Source: Naegleria lovaniensis (Eukaryota > Heterolobosea > Eutetramitea > Acrasida > Naegleriidae). From it: a stretch of 64,000 nucleotides of DNA. Numbering within the stretch: the stretch's first letter is position 1; each line of letters begins with the position of its first letter. Made by a program: the position numbers and the translations under genes. The stretch covers positions 310,001 through 374,000 of the forward strand of contig NW_025407826.1 of assembly GCF_003324165.1 (NCBI RefSeq). Reading direction: 5' to 3'. The notes below the pieces were generated by a model, which saw only the letters and a list, made by a program, of their open reading frames with translations, was not told the DNA's origin and made no database searches. This document shows, piece by piece, positions 54,558 through 62,581 of this stretch.

Positions 54558-55322
54558 CTACGGATACAGCGTAGATACATTCCATGACTCGGATTGTTCT
54601 TCCTTAGTATATTCTACTCTATCTGCCATTCGATGTAAGCCTTCTTGGTAAAACTCAAAACGATTTGGAACGATCAAATATCCACCCCAATATTTGGGAA
54701 TAGACGATTTCAGCTCAGAAGGAGACTTGTTTGAGTTGATTTCTTCAAACTCCTTCCACATTTCATCTCTACCTCGTGAATGTTGCGATTGCGGACAGGT
54801 ATGAATATTGACCCTGTATTCAGGCTCTTCCTTTTCATATGATTGTCGTACTTGATCCTCAGAAACAGGCAAAGCAATACCCTCCACTCGAATTTGTCGA
54901 ATCACAGGCAGTGTAAACATGAAATTTAGAGCCACCTTATTGTTGGTAGAAATATCCATTCCTTTCTTTGAAGTAGATGTGTTGGTAAAGAATGTAAATC
55001 CCTTCTCGGAAATGTCCTTACAAATAATTTTTCTTGAGCTTGGTTGTAAAGTATGAGCATTGACTGTAACAAAATCAGCAGCTAAATTTGCAACAAATAG
55101 CTTGGATTTCATTGCTGAAATATCGACTTGATCATTTGTGGTTGAAATATCTAATTGTTTGATGAAATCATTTGATTGTGAAAGCCATTTTTGAAATTTT
55201 CCAATCGGATTGTTTTCAAAACCATCATGTGCATTATTTTGAAATTGAAAAGCCAGTGTGGAAGAATATTCATTTGATGATGAGATTGGCTTGATACCTG
55301 GCGGCAGATGATGTGGAATCAT
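54558..55322 (-). CDS. PNPO: Pyridoxamine/pyridoxine 5'-phosphate oxidase family protein
   Basis: Single exon, 254 aa. FMN-binding split-barrel features are SSRKIICKDISEKGFTFFTN, SKKGMDISTNNKVALNFMF, VIRQIRVEGIALPVSEDQV, and then the C-terminal YWGGYLIVPNRFEFYQEGLH and RMADRVEY. These follow PNPO, which makes pyridoxal 5'-phosphate. The middle (SQHSRGRDEMWKEFEE) is diverged from the usual SxQS region, and the C-terminal SWNVSTLYP replaces the usual W-x-x-x-R-L-x-P. Substrate specificity may therefore differ. Only 76 bp separate it from divergent PSMA1. Confidence 0.85.
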   Translation of the reverse strand: MIPHHLPPGIKPISSSNEYSSTLAFQFQNNAHDGFENNPIGKFQKWLSQSNDFIKQLDISTTNDQVDISAMKSKLFVANLAADFVTVNAHTLQPSSRKIICKDISEKGFTFFTNTSTSKKGMDISTNNKVALNFMFTLPVIRQIRVEGIALPVSEDQVRQSYEKEEPEYRVNIHTCPQSQHSRGRDEMWKEFEEINSNKSPSELKSSIPKYWGGYLIVPNRFEFYQEGLHRMADRVEYTKEEQSESWNVSTLYP

Positions 55323-55398
55323 TTTTCGTCTCTTGTTTCATAAAACAGCAAGTGGAAAATACAATTAAAAATAGATGGCAAGAAAACATTAAAAAAAA

Positions 55399-56148
55399 AT
55401 GTTCAGAAATCAATACGATACAGATATTACGACTTGGAGTCCTCAAGGCCGATTACATCAAGTTGAATATGCAATGGAGGCTGTTCAACAAGGAAGTGCT
55501 GCCGTAGGAGTGAAAACTCAGGATTATGTTGTACTAGCAACATTGAAAAGAGCTCCTCATGCCGAACTATCAAGCTATCAAAAAAAGCTTTTCAAGATTG
55601 ATGATCATGTCGGTATCGCTATTGCTGGATTAGCTGCTGATGGCCGTGTCTTAAGTAAATATATGAGAAACGAATGTATGAGTCATCAATATGTCTATGA
55701 CACATTCATGCCTGTACAAAGATTGGCCAATAAGATCGCCGACAAATCTCAAAAGAGCACACAAAACTCTTCCGGCCGTCCATTTGGTGTAGGATTATTA
55801 ATTGCAGGATATGATGAAACCGGAACACATTTGTATCAAACATGTCCAAGTGGAAATTTGTATAGTTACAAGGCCATTGCCATTGGAGCAAGATCTCAAA
55901 GTGCCAAGACCTATTTCGAGAAAAATTACGCTACTTTCACTAATAACGCTCAAGAATTGATTGTTCACGCTTTGAAGGCTCTCAAAGGAACAACAGGTGA
56001 CAATGTTGAATTGACAACAAAGAATTGTAGTGTGGCAGTTGTTGGAAAAGATTTCAAATTTACAATCTATGAAGATGATGCCATTGAAAATTATTTGAAT
56101 TTATTAGATACATCATCCAAGAAGGTCGAAGATCAAATGGTCGATTAA
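55399..56148 (+). CDS. PSMA1: 20S proteasome alpha subunit, PSMA1 (alpha-6) type
   Basis: Single exon, 249 aa, ATG after an A-tract. It opens MFRNQYDTDITTWSPQGRLH with the alpha-subunit gate sequence YAMEAVQQGSAAVG. KRAPHAELSSYQKKLFKIDD, GIAIAGLAADGRVL, RPFGVGLLIAGYDETG and AIGARSQSAKTYFEK are alpha-6 features. The catalytic Thr is absent as expected for an alpha subunit. It has an acidic C-terminal tail. Confidence 0.95.
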   Translation: MFRNQYDTDITTWSPQGRLHQVEYAMEAVQQGSAAVGVKTQDYVVLATLKRAPHAELSSYQKKLFKIDDHVGIAIAGLAADGRVLSKYMRNECMSHQYVYDTFMPVQRLANKIADKSQKSTQNSSGRPFGVGLLIAGYDETGTHLYQTCPSGNLYSYKAIAIGARSQSAKTYFEKNYATFTNNAQELIVHALKALKGTTGDNVELTTKNCSVAVVGKDFKFTIYEDDAIENYLNLLDTSSKKVEDQMVD

Positions 56149-56277
56149 GCATCAGCTTACAAGGATCTTGTATATTTTGTAGAACTACCATTTTCAAAAG
56201 TAAACAGCCTCTATGTGTTATGTTATTAACTTTTATGAGCAAGTCGCCACTCACGCACACAAAATGAATCAAAAAAA

Positions 56278-56721
56278 ATGAGCACCTCATCATCCTCGTC
56301 GACAACAACATCATCCCAACAACATTCGGCACACTCTCACGCCTCTTCCGATATTCACTTTTATGCATCTAAAATGTTTTGTCATGAATGTGGAACACTG
56401 CTATCATTTCCTACAGCACCAACGGTAACGGACTGGGCATGTTCATGCTGTGGTACACGATTCAACATTTCCGATTATGACTCGGTTCAATTTTCATTCA
56501 AGATGACCATTCCACGTAAATCAAAAATTCAAGAATTAGAAGAACGATTAAAAGAAGAAAAATCATCAGGCAATGAATTTTCCATTATTAACGAACCATG
56601 TCCAAAATGTGGTCATTCTCAAAGAAAGTTCTTTACCATGCAATTACGTTCTGCGGATGAAGGTCAAACTGTATTTTATGAATGTTTAAAGTGTGGATTC
56701 AAAGAAAGAGTAAACAATTAA
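56278..56721 (+). CDS. POLR1H: RNA polymerase I subunit RPA12 (POLR1H)
   Basis: Single exon, 147 aa. There is a Ser/Thr/His-rich leader, then an N-terminal zinc ribbon (MFCHECGTLL ... ACSCCGTRF), a linker helix, and the TFIIS-like C-ribbon CPKCGHSQRKFFTMQLRSAD followed by EGQTVFYECLKCGFK. The acidic hairpin tip (R-S-A-D-E-G) that supports transcript cleavage is intact. The short length and two ribbons fit RPA12 rather than RPB9 or TFIIS. Confidence 0.93.
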   Translation: MSTSSSSSTTTSSQQHSAHSHASSDIHFYASKMFCHECGTLLSFPTAPTVTDWACSCCGTRFNISDYDSVQFSFKMTIPRKSKIQELEERLKEEKSSGNEFSIINEPCPKCGHSQRKFFTMQLRSADEGQTVFYECLKCGFKERVNN

Positions 56722-56793
56722 ACTTTTATAATGGTTGAGCGAGTGTAGCACGACTAGTACCTCTCAACCTGTTTGGTTTCAGAAGAGAAAAAA

Positions 56794-58902
56794 ATGATTC
56801 CTCCTTCGTCGTTATCATCGTCCACCAATAATAATACTCATCGTCATTCTCTTTCTTCACTTCAACAACAACAACCAACAACTGATGACCGTGAGTCCTA
56901 CTCGAAAACAAATCGTCAATCGGGTGGATTTACTAAAATCGTTCGTGATTGTGTTTTAAATAATTTCACAAGTGATGATGTGATGGTGGATGAAACTCCT
57001 CCTCCTTCAACCTCCCAAAATCATCAACAATTCCTCGAATCCACACAACCACATCCTCTCTTTCAACGTCCTGTCAACTTGTCAATTTTTACAGATCCAT
57101 GGAAAGTCGATGAAGAAGTGGACTCTACAACGACATTTAAAACAGATTCAACCATAACAAAACAATTATTAGGAAATAGATTAGTATATTCGATCGGAGA
57201 GAATGGAATTGAAAATGTTATTGTCAATGACATGACAGTCAATAATGATCATCAAGATGATACTTCCAATGTTTTGAAATTAAAAAAGAAGGAAATTAGT
57301 GTTTTTGATCTTGATTTAACATCCATGCAAGATGTTGGAAAGGGAGCTTTTGGAAGTGTTTCTATTGGTAGGTGGTGGTTTAAAATTATTCTCATATTAT
57401 AATATGATATATAAAAATATTATAATATTATGGACTCGATAATTTTGCAAAACAATTGTTGGCAACCAATCATTTCAACCATCATGTGGAATTTCATGAA
57501 TGATTTTGAAAATAATTTCATAAATGTTTCATTCATTCACACTATCACACCATTCATGGATGATGATAAACAACAGTAAGGACCATTACTCCACCATTCT
57601 CATTCTATGCCATCAAAAGAATTCCATTTAAATTATCTGATGAAAAGAATATTTGGAGAGAATTTCATGCCATCTATTCGAGGTAGGTTGATTCTTGAAA
57701 ATATAATGAAAAATATCATCATTTACTATGCATTTCATTGGAAACATGGTCATACCATATATAGTCAGAGTGATTTTCTCGTTAAACTCTATGAATGCTT
57801 TTTTAGAGATAACTTTTTCAATTTAGTGATGGAATTTATGAATGTTGGAAATTTTTCAAAACTCATTGAACTTATGAATACTCAAAAATTCTTCCTAATC
57901 AAAACAATAGCTGAGAAACCAAGTTTATTTCCACCAAATAGTTCGATAGCAAATTCAGACTATCCCACAACTGCTGAAGTTTTTAAGAATGTTGATGTTC
58001 TCAAATCAATATGTGGAAGAATCATTAAAAATCCTGCGAAATATGTGCAACGATTTGCGGCTGGAAATATTTTCACAGAGATGGAATGTAGTATCATGAT
58101 ACGTAAAGTATTAGAAGGTTTGAGATATTTAAGGAAAAAGCACATCATTCACAGAGATAGTAAGTTATTTGTTGTTCATTATTGAGTGAGTTATACTCAT
58201 ATTTTCAAAACATAGTTAAAGTAAGTATATGAAGTGATATGATCGATTAGAATTGGAATGTTAACATGATGTTGACAGCCATCGAACAGTAAGTTTTTTT
58301 TTGCAAACAATCTCTAGATTGTGATTATTATGCAATACACGATAGTTCTTGTAAATTCTAAAGGAGAAGTGAAAATAACAGATTTTGGGCTAGCCAATGT
58401 TAAAACAACATCAGGTGGCCACATTAGTTTCATGTCAGATTATTACACGATATGTGGAACCACAGGTAAGGATCCATTAGTTACTCCACGACAGTTTTTT
58501 AACATGCCAATAGTATATTTGAGTCCAGAACGACTTTTAGAACAGCCTTATAGTTATGACTGTGATTTATGGAGTTGTACAGTTGTATTGGTTGAGTTAT
58601 TTACTGGAAAGAAGCCTTCAGTTACCTTTCCCTTTAAATGGAACACATTCAGTGACTTTGACAATTTCGTGACGTGTCACCTTAATGAGCTGCGAAAACA
58701 CTCTGCGTCTCAGGTCATGCTTGACTTTGTTGGTTGTTGCTTGAAAGTGGATCGAAAACAAAGACCATCCTATGATGATGTTTTGAAACATCCATTCATA
58801 ACAGGATATGCACTAACATTGACAGAAGAGCAACAAAACAATTTCATTCTGCATAGTCTCAATGAGTATATTCTGCCTTTTATTCAAGGCTCTCGGCAAT
58901 AA
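56794..58902 (+). CDS. MKK-like protein kinase with two microexons
   Basis: There are seven exons: 56794-57367, 57577-57682, 57765-58159, 58216-58220, 58279-58288, 58346-58465 and 58514-58902; 532 aa, every junction GT-AG and in phase. A Ser/Thr/Gln-rich N-terminus of about 180 residues precedes the kinase domain. The Gly loop is VGKGAFGSVSI, the Lys lies in FYAIKRIPF, and the catalytic loop [12 protein letters not shown] is spread over four exons. TDFGLANV, CGTT|VYLSPERL and CDLWSCTVVLVELFTGKKP follow. A polar insert of about 60 residues sits between the C-helix/hinge region and the catalytic loop. The closest pattern is STE7/MAP2K. It is tail-to-tail with a tyrosine phosphatase. Confidence 0.83.
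58216..58220 (+). other. 5-nt microexon (TTAAA) of the kinase gene
   Basis: It lies between acceptor AACATAG and donor GTAAGTA. With the A left from the previous exon it encodes Ile-Lys of HRDIK. Without it the reading frame does not reach PSN. Confidence 0.75.
58279..58288 (+). other. 10-nt microexon (CCATCGAACA) of the kinase gene
   Basis: It lies between acceptor GTTGACAG and donor GTAAGTT. It encodes Pro-Ser-Asn plus the first base of Ile, that is, the metal-binding Asn of the catalytic loop. Confidence 0.75.
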
Positions 58903-59124
58903 ATATCAACAATATTACAATATCGTAACACATTCAAAAATGATCCTAAGGCATTTCAAATTATGATGCATTAATTCATGTCACAGGAGTACTTGGTTCC
59001 TCCTAAGATGAAATTCCTATCTACTTTGGCAGTTATAAATGGTGCACCTGGGTTCATCTCGATTGGTCTGTGATGCTTTTCATTGAGTGAATAAATGAAT
59101 ATTCTTCACATCGCCAGTGTTTAC

Positions 59125-60996
59125 CTAAATCGAGTAATTTTGGTGTATTTGATTAATACCGTCTCGAACAGCTGTGTAGCAGAAGCGGTACTGCTCTTTT
59201 CGCTGAACCATTCCCACTCTCAAATTTTTGAGTTGCTTTACAATTTTATAAATATTAAAATCAAAATTGATATCATTATCCCGTTCTTCCTTCGATAATC
59301 GTAAATATTCCTGATATTGTGAAAGTAGAATGTGTATTGTACAAAATGTTCCTGTCCTACCAACGCCAGCAGAACTACTTTGTGTTAGAATTGATAGTAT
59401 TAAAAAAAACATACCAATGAATCGTTATTGGACCGGGAATATAATCAGGGCGCTTTTTCAGGTTGTCAATACTTTCTATTAATTTAAAAAATGAGTCAGT
59501 GTTGTCAGGAACTCCCATATCAGGCCATCCTGTATATTGATAAAAATGTATTAATCTTCCTGAGCTCGGTAGTGACTCGTGATGAACTATAAACTGCCTG
59601 TAAGTAAAGTCGTACGGAGTTATTTCTTGTAAAACAGTCTCTACCGTCACTTCGTCATACTGTTTTCTTTCATGCAGAGAAGGCCAGTACTTATTCACTT
59701 TGTTCTTGTTGAAGCATTGATCAAATAGGTCAGTACCTTCTTTTGCTTCGCCGTCGCTTTCTGAGTCCGACGACACAATTTCATTGCTTAGCATAACAAT
59801 AATAGTACTATTGTGTTCGACAATCATTCGCCAAAAATCGCAAAATGTACAAGGAAGAGGAGCTTGGGTGGCAATATAGGTTGGAGGAGAGGATAGTCTG
59901 ATGTGTTTAAAATTTTGGGTAGAGTGTGTAATAATGTGGTTTGCATTGATATAGTCAGATCCAGGTTCTAAACGTTCTCTTGATTTTAGTAAAACTCTAG
60001 TATTCTCATTGGGTAAAATATTCTTGTATCGGTTTTTAGGAAGATTGTGTTGACGGTATCCACTGGTGTGCATACCGCTTTTTCTTTGTAACCTTGTTTC
60101 AAATTTCTTTAAAGCCTATGGAAAGTCGGTGTTGTGATCAATCTAGAAATGTTATGATTTCAGGAGTTACTTACTTGAAATTCATCGTCTAATCTGTCGT
60201 TTTCGATCGGCTTGGCGAATAGAGCCACACTGGCTTTTCGTGGTGCCAATCCAGATGCTTTTCGTGTCATCCCCGACCAATTATTGTTGTTGTTTAATCC
60301 TTCTTCTGATGCAAATGCATCATACGACGATGATGATGAAGATGTGCAATCATCAAACACGTTGGAAACGTTAGTTGGTGCACTTGTGAAATCAAAAGCA
60401 GAGATGTTTGGCTTGTTCTTTGGTGTTGTGGGTTCAAAGTCATCAAATTGAGAATCGGAGCTTGAAGTAAAAGCGTCAAACTTTGCACATGGCTTTGGCT
60501 TGGATGTAGTTATCAGAGAAAACCCGTCTCCATCGTCATATTCTTCTTCATCGTCAGTGTTTGAAAGAAACTTTTGGACGAACTCATTGATATCGGCAAT
60601 CGGTTGAGTGTACTCATCATCGTCCTCTGAAAATGTTGTGTATTGAAAGGTGAGAGAGTCATGACGAACAATATTTGGTGTTGCTAATTTATCGAATATT
60701 GTCTGGTTCATACCTCCTAATGATGAATGTGGTGTATCGTCTGAGAGTGCATTACTGAAGACGCTTGCGGTAGGACGGAAATCAGAGATTGCTGTTTTAG
60801 GCTTTGCCTCTATTAACTTGTTGTTAGATACTTTTTGTTCTCTCTCTTGCACAATGAACTTTCCAAATGTCTTAGCCATCTCCTCGCGGAGAGCAGACTT
60901 ATAGGGCTTTTTCTTAGGATTACTACTAGATGCTGCTGTTGTGGCTACTACTGGGTTTGTGCATGCTTGCTGCATTGTCGATTCAAAGACTATCAT
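59125..60996 (-). CDS. Classical protein tyrosine phosphatase
   Basis: There are three exons, 60996-60175, 60115-59415 and 59374-59125; 590 aa. ATG 60975 is an alternative start. The first 270 residues are disordered and acidic/Phe-rich (SQFDDFEPTTPK). The PTP domain has LPKNRYKNILPNE (pTyr loop), SDYINANHI, YIATQAPLPCTFCDFWRMI, YTGWPDMGVPD (WPD loop), the active site PITIHC|SAGVGRTGTF and the Q-loop VQRKEQYRFCY. The catalytic Cys codon is split TG|T by a 40-nt intron. The insert between the KNRY and WPD regions is longer than usual (SSDSESDGEAKEG). It is a cytosolic, soluble type and probably active. Confidence 0.9.
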
Positions 60997-61228
60997 CAAT
61001 TTTCAAAAAGAAATTATTATTTGTGTGATGATCACCGTGTGGTGCGGTGTTGATAAATTAACGTTTGATGATCAAACAATAATTGGTAAGATGTAATGCT
61101 CAGCTGATGAGTAATGACAATTTGTGTTTCAACCAACAACAATAATCGGTTTAAAAGCACTTCCTTCAACCAAATTGAATTTTGAAATTCCGTTTGTATC
61201 AAAATGGATCGTGCTTGTTTGAAGATGG

Positions 61229-61672
61229 TTATACTTTGGTTGTTGGTGCACCAATGCGATTGATGATGTTGGTCCAGGCTTTGATGGTTCTACAAATTCC
61301 GCAAACTAAAAATTCTCTTGCAATGGATATTTTTTGGTCTTTTTTGATCGCTATGGGTTGCGAAACCAAACAGAGGAGAACCTTAGTTCCAATTGAAAAA
61401 GGATGTGTTGAGCGAGATGAAGGTGTTGTTGTTGTTGTTTTTACTTTACTTGAAGCGATGTAGCACTGCTCAAACAACTTGAAGTGATGATGGAAGGTTT
61501 TTTTTAACACATTGCTTTGTTGGGTGAATTCTTTGATGTGAAGGAGGTTATTTTTACCGAGTTCCAATTTACAAGTAAGAAATGGCCATGGAAAAGGAGT
61601 TCGGGTAGCAGTGGTGGATAACGATATTTTGAGCGAGATTGTTTCATTAAAGAACATAGCGTTCTCATTCAT
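61229..61672 (-). CDS. Hypothetical protein, weakly supported
   Basis: A 147-aa frame from ATG 61672 with a plausible amino acid mix (TPFPWPFLTCKLELGKNNLL, REFLVCGICRTIKAWTN). It includes a Thr run encoded by an ACA/TTG triplet repeat. No family was recognised and no introns are evident. The opposite strand is also open over part of it, so the coding call is uncertain. Confidence 0.3.
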   Translation of the reverse strand: MNENAMFFNETISLKISLSTTATRTPFPWPFLTCKLELGKNNLLHIKEFTQQSNVLKKTFHHHFKLFEQCYIASSKVKTTTTTPSSRSTHPFSIGTKVLLCLVSQPIAIKKDQKISIAREFLVCGICRTIKAWTNIINRIGAPTTKV

Positions 61673-62526
61673 TTATCAATTGCCTCTTTTAAGAATTGCT
61701 CTTTCGTAAAATTACTTTGAGCTTAATTTCTGGGGAGTCAAAATTCTTACATTTGCGTTGATCAGTAAAGCATATTCCCACATGTGAATTTTGTCCCGCA
61801 TAAGCTTGCAGTAGATTGTATCGAGCCGAGTTTGATTGAGACTAACATGCTTTCTCGATTTGCACCAGAGGGTTGAGATAGTATTCAGTGTTTATGAAAA
61901 AGAGAAGGCTCAAAAATAATCATCAAATACGCTGCACACTGGCACTTGACGTCAAATCCGTCCGTCATCATTTCTCACTCACCACACTCGACATTCACAA
62001 TTCTGTTGAACATGTCAAGTGGTGTGAAAATCACACAGTCTTGTCATCATCATACAAATCTCCATACCGGCACAAAATTCACATCACTCGATATAAAAGT
62101 CTAAATAATTCACAAATATTCAATTAATCAATTTCCCATACAAAATTATTTCGTAATTCAGAACACGTGATGACATCACAACCTTTCAGAATGCTTGCAA
62201 ACGGTAAAGAGATGACGACATTTTTACCGCCAAAAACTACAACCGCCAATTGACATGTACTGATTCACATTGTAGTCGCTCCAAGAGGAGCAACAATTCC
62301 AAAATGAGAAGTGTTCAAGAGATTCATGTAGGTTCATTGCTGTGTGTTTTGTATCAAACTCATCCCTCTCTCTCTCTTTGTATACTTCAAAGAATGTAGT
62401 GTATTCGTTGAGTTTTTCATACTGTCCATCAATCTCAATCAAACAAGTGTATTCACACCCATACATTCGCATCCTCTTCATACACCAAGATATCACCCAT
62501 GTTTTGTATACAAAATCTGTAAAGTC
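61673..62526. other. Sparse intergenic region upstream of the Cys-rich gene
   Basis: About 850 bp with only short frames on both strands. None has a convincing start, composition or family match. The region contains a CT run (CCCTCTCTCTCTC near 62370) and is presumably regulatory for the 62582 gene. Confidence 0.4.
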
Positions 62527-62533
62527 TATAAAA
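62527..62533 (+). promoter_or_regulatory. Candidate TATA box for the secreted Cys-rich gene
   Basis: TATAAAA lies 49 nt before ATG 62582. The placement would give a short 5' leader of about 20 nt. Sequence and position only. Confidence 0.35.
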
Positions 62534-62581
62534 CGGAAAGATTTTCTGAGAGAGACAATCCTCAACGAAAAAAACATCATC

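Noticed and set aside
59375-59382. Upstream AG acceptor in the PTP gene giving HCSSAGVGR
   Set aside because: It would make C-x6-R instead of the invariant C-x5-R. The next AG 3 nt downstream gives HCSAGVGR. Kept only as a possible minor isoform.
61182-61463. Plus-strand frame opposite the hypothetical protein at 61229-61672
   Set aside because: It lacks an ATG at its start and is explained as the shadow of a triplet-repeat region.
61888-62127. 79-residue plus-strand frame
   Set aside because: It has no good start context, is short, and its composition is like the surrounding intergenic DNA.
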